From positions 1-6,508 of the forward strand of contig JAEZJP010000271.1 in NCBI GenBank assembly GCA_023415715.1: a stretch of DNA of 6,508 nucleotides, written 5' to 3'. The DNA is from Bacillota bacterium (GTDB lineage: Bacteria; Bacillota; Clostridia; Christensenellales; Aristaeellaceae). Below, piece after piece: positions 4,863-6,508 of the stretch; positions within the stretch are counted from its first letter, which is position 1; each line of letters starts with the position of its first letter. The notes beneath the pieces were generated by a model. The model saw nothing but the letters and a program-made list of their open reading frames with translations. It did no database searches and was not told the origin of the DNA. The position numbers and the translations under genes are program-made.

Positions 4863-5336
4863 ATGCGTCAGGATAGCATTCTCATCACAAGCATGAACCA
4901 TCTTCCCGCGACCCACCGGCAGGAGCATGAGCCCTATGAGTATTTCAAGCATCTGGCAATGGGCGGCAGTGGGAACGGCTGCGTGGTGGCATTTTATGAA
5001 ATCCCGCCTCAAAAGTCCAACTACCCGTACCATTACCACACCAATACAACGGAAGTCTTCTACATCATCAGCGGGCACGGTACGCTGAAAACACCGGAAG
5101 GCGATAGATTCATGCAGGCCGGGGATGTGGTGATCTGCCCGCCTTACGAAAAAGGCGCCCACAAAATCACCAATTCCTCGGAGACGGAAATGCTTACGTA
5201 CCTGGATGTGGACATAGCCAGCGACACGGATATCGCATTTTATCCCGATTCAGGCAAGGTTGGCGTCCTGGCTCACGGCCATTACGCCGCGTTTTTCAAA
5301 AAGACAGATGAAGCAGCCTATTACGAAGGAGAATAA
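4863..5336 (+). CDS. Single-domain cupin (Cupin_2) metal-binding protein
   Basis: This 157-residue protein has a complete cupin metal site. Motif 1 is HYHTNTTEVFYIISG, with His57, His59, Glu64 and Gly71 at exactly the HxH(x4)E(x6)G spacing. Motif 2 runs from Gly87 through Pro93 and Gly98 to His100 and Asn104 (GDVVICPPYEKGAHKITN), with a slight lengthening between Pro and Gly. These residues would bind one divalent metal inside a beta barrel. Such proteins may be isomerases, dioxygenases or sugar-binding proteins, and the sequence does not say which. Residues about 118-157 form a tail beyond the barrel. GGAGGG lies 6 nt before the ATG. The gene ends in TAATG, where its stop overlaps the amidase start by one base, so the two are probably translated together. 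No signal peptide is seen, so it is cytoplasmic. Confidence 0.9.
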   Translation: MRQDSILITSMNHLPATHRQEHEPYEYFKHLAMGGSGNGCVVAFYEIPPQKSNYPYHYHTNTTEVFYIISGHGTLKTPEGDRFMQAGDVVICPPYEKGAHKITNSSETEMLTYLDVDIASDTDIAFYPDSGKVGVLAHGHYAAFFKKTDEAAYYEGE

Positions 5337-6358
5337 TGCGTTCTATGAAAAAGCGGATCTTACTCCTCCTGGTGCTTGTTCTTGTTTTCCCCTGTACCGG
5401 CCTCTCCGCCGCCAGGATCAGCGGTTTTGCGTATGAGCCTCTTGACCATGCCCTAAGCCTTTCTTTTATTGCAAATGGCCAGGAATATGTACAAATCGGC
5501 TACAGAAGCTCCATGGAGTCCGGAACGGTCCTTTTCAAGGGAGAAAACGGTACATTTCAAGGTGATGTCGCTCTTCCCCTCACCTATGCCGGAAACAATG
5601 TGACAATCAACATCCTTTCACTAACCGGAAGCAAGCTTGATTCCTTCAAAGTCCAAACAAAGTACCCCACAGCTACGCCTGCCGCCAAGCCAAATCCAGA
5701 TGGCCCTCTCGCCGGCCTGACCATATGCATCGATCCGGGCCATCAGCTTAACAGCCCTGGAGGCATAGAGCCGGTAGGGCCCGGGCTCAAGGGAACGAAG
5801 GCCGTCGTGTTCGGCATGGCGGAAGGCATAGTCACAAGGCGCAGGGAAGCTGTCGTTGTACTTGAAATCGGCCTGCAATTGCGGGACATGCTTCTTGAGC
5901 AAGGCGCCCAGGTTGTTATGACGCGTGATACCATGGAAAAGGCCGTTACCAATCTTGAACGGGCGCAAACCGCCAATGACGCAAACGCCGATATCTGCTT
6001 AAGGCTGCATGCCAATGCCAACAAAAACAAAACGAACCGGGGCATTGTGGTGTATACCCCGCTTGGTTCCGATTATGCCCGTGCGGTGGCCGAGCCCCAA
6101 ACATACAAAATGTGGGGACAAACGCTCCTTGACTGCATGGCCAAGTCAACCGGCGCAAAGCCGGTGGGCGTCGGCCAGACGGATACGTATGTGGGCAGCA
6201 ACTGGTGTAAAATGCCTGTTTTCCTGATCGAAATGGGATATATGACTACCCCGCAGGATGACCTTTTGCTTTCCCTGCCCGAATACCAGCAAAAGCTGTG
6301 CCAGGGCATGATTGACGGGATAGAGGCCATTTCAAGAATTCGCGGGCTAATTGATTAG
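5336..6358 (+). CDS. Exported N-acetylmuramoyl-L-alanine amidase (Amidase_3)
   Basis: This zinc hydrolase cleaves the bond between muramic acid and the stem peptide in peptidoglycan. The 340-residue protein has a signal peptide: MRSMKKR, then a Leu/Val core to about residue 19, with likely cleavage near SAA at 24-26. An uncharacterised beta-rich domain spans about 27-110, followed by a Pro/Ala/Thr linker at 111-125. The Amidase_3 domain covers 127-335. Zinc ligands are His136 in IDPGH, Glu171 in RRREAVVVLEIG and His225 in LRLHANAN; the catalytic glutamate is Glu299 in FLIEMGYMTTPQDD. All are present, so it should be active. Cys20 is not in a lipobox (VFPC). The start at 5336 has GGAG 4 nt upstream, while Met4 (5345) would be 13 nt away. 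It is the last gene of the four and is coupled to the cupin. The repeat begins 37 nt after its stop. Confidence 0.94.
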   Translation: MRSMKKRILLLLVLVLVFPCTGLSAARISGFAYEPLDHALSLSFIANGQEYVQIGYRSSMESGTVLFKGENGTFQGDVALPLTYAGNNVTINILSLTGSKLDSFKVQTKYPTATPAAKPNPDGPLAGLTICIDPGHQLNSPGGIEPVGPGLKGTKAVVFGMAEGIVTRRREAVVVLEIGLQLRDMLLEQGAQVVMTRDTMEKAVTNLERAQTANDANADICLRLHANANKNKTNRGIVVYTPLGSDYARAVAEPQTYKMWGQTLLDCMAKSTGAKPVGVGQTDTYVGSNWCKMPVFLIEMGYMTTPQDDLLLSLPEYQQKLCQGMIDGIEAISRIRGLID

Positions 6359-6395
6359 TGGACTTTCGACTACAGAAGTTAAGTATGCAAGTCAG

Positions 6396-6465
6396 CTTCC
6401 CTGCCGGGGGCCTGGTTGCTTGGCAAATCAATTCATCTTTGACTGAAAGCTGTAGGGGCGATCTG
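6396..6465 (+). repeat. Repeat segment copy B
   Basis: CTTCCCTGCCGGG through CCTGGTTGCTTGGCAA and ATTCATCTTTG to GTAGGGGCGATCTG aligns over 70 nt to the reverse complement of 3590-3659, with 10 mismatches counted by eye. The GTAGGGGCGAT end corresponds to the inverted-repeat arm of the hairpin element. The partner arm is not visible in the remaining 43 nt, so the element is either cut off by the window edge or diverges. Copy A points the other way, so the two copies form an inverted pair around the four-gene block. Confidence 0.85.
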
Positions 6466-6508
6466 TGAGTTCCCATCTGGCTCAATCGTCGCGGTGCTGC
6501 GCTCCGCT

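Noticed and set aside
5336..5398. Lipoprotein signal on the amidase
   Set aside because: Cys20 is preceded by VFP, which does not fit the lipobox; a normal signal peptidase site near SAA is more likely.
3590..6465. Composite transposon around the four-gene block
   Set aside because: The bracketing repeats are only about 70 bp long. No transposase, integrase or target-site duplication is visible, so I report repeats rather than a mobile element.

Overview
The window looks like chromosome from an endospore-forming Firmicute, most likely a mid-GC member of the Clostridia. The main evidence is the start of a minus-strand gene at the left edge that reads as SpoIIIAA, together with strong AGGAGG-type ribosome binding sites and an anaerobe-style HemW. 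I could not run any database search. All names rest on motifs read from the translated sequence.

Left third (1-2606). Three minus-strand genes flank one small plus-strand gene. Reading leftward, hemW (radical SAM heme chaperone) ends at 1443. A secreted L,D-transpeptidase with a C-terminal peptidoglycan-binding domain (953-273) is then followed 51 nt later by the first 73 codons of spoIIIAA, which runs off the edge. Both the transpeptidase and spoIIIAA are preceded by a possible sigma-E-type promoter with the same internal spacing. This suggests that the transpeptidase is a mother-cell sporulation gene placed just ahead of the spoIIIA operon. Between hemW and the transpeptidase lies a plus-strand gene for an 89-residue two-helix membrane protein, driven by a near-consensus sigma-A promoter.

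Middle (2607-3798). A divergent intergenic region separates hemW from a GNAT N-acetyltransferase (2847-3437). It holds an extended -10 promoter for hemW and an 11-bp inverted repeat. A possible 27-codon ORF there overlaps the acetyltransferase start by ATGA. After the acetyltransferase come about 360 noncoding bases dominated by a hairpin-rich repeat element with 19-bp perfect terminal inverted repeats.

Right half (3799-6508). Four plus-strand genes form a probable operon: a HIT-family protein, a cysteine-rich GyrI-like effector-binding protein with a TTG start, a single-domain cupin, and an exported zinc N-acetylmuramoyl-L-alanine amidase. The amidase start overlaps the cupin stop (TAATG). 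After the amidase, a second copy of a roughly 70-bp segment from the middle repeat appears in opposite orientation. The four-gene block is therefore bracketed by inverted copies of the same repeat.

No tRNA, rRNA, CRISPR array, transposase or convincing rho-independent terminator was seen. Most genes are ordinary housekeeping, sporulation or cell-wall functions. The least explained parts are the repeat pair, the matched sporulation-type promoter motifs and the small ORFs.
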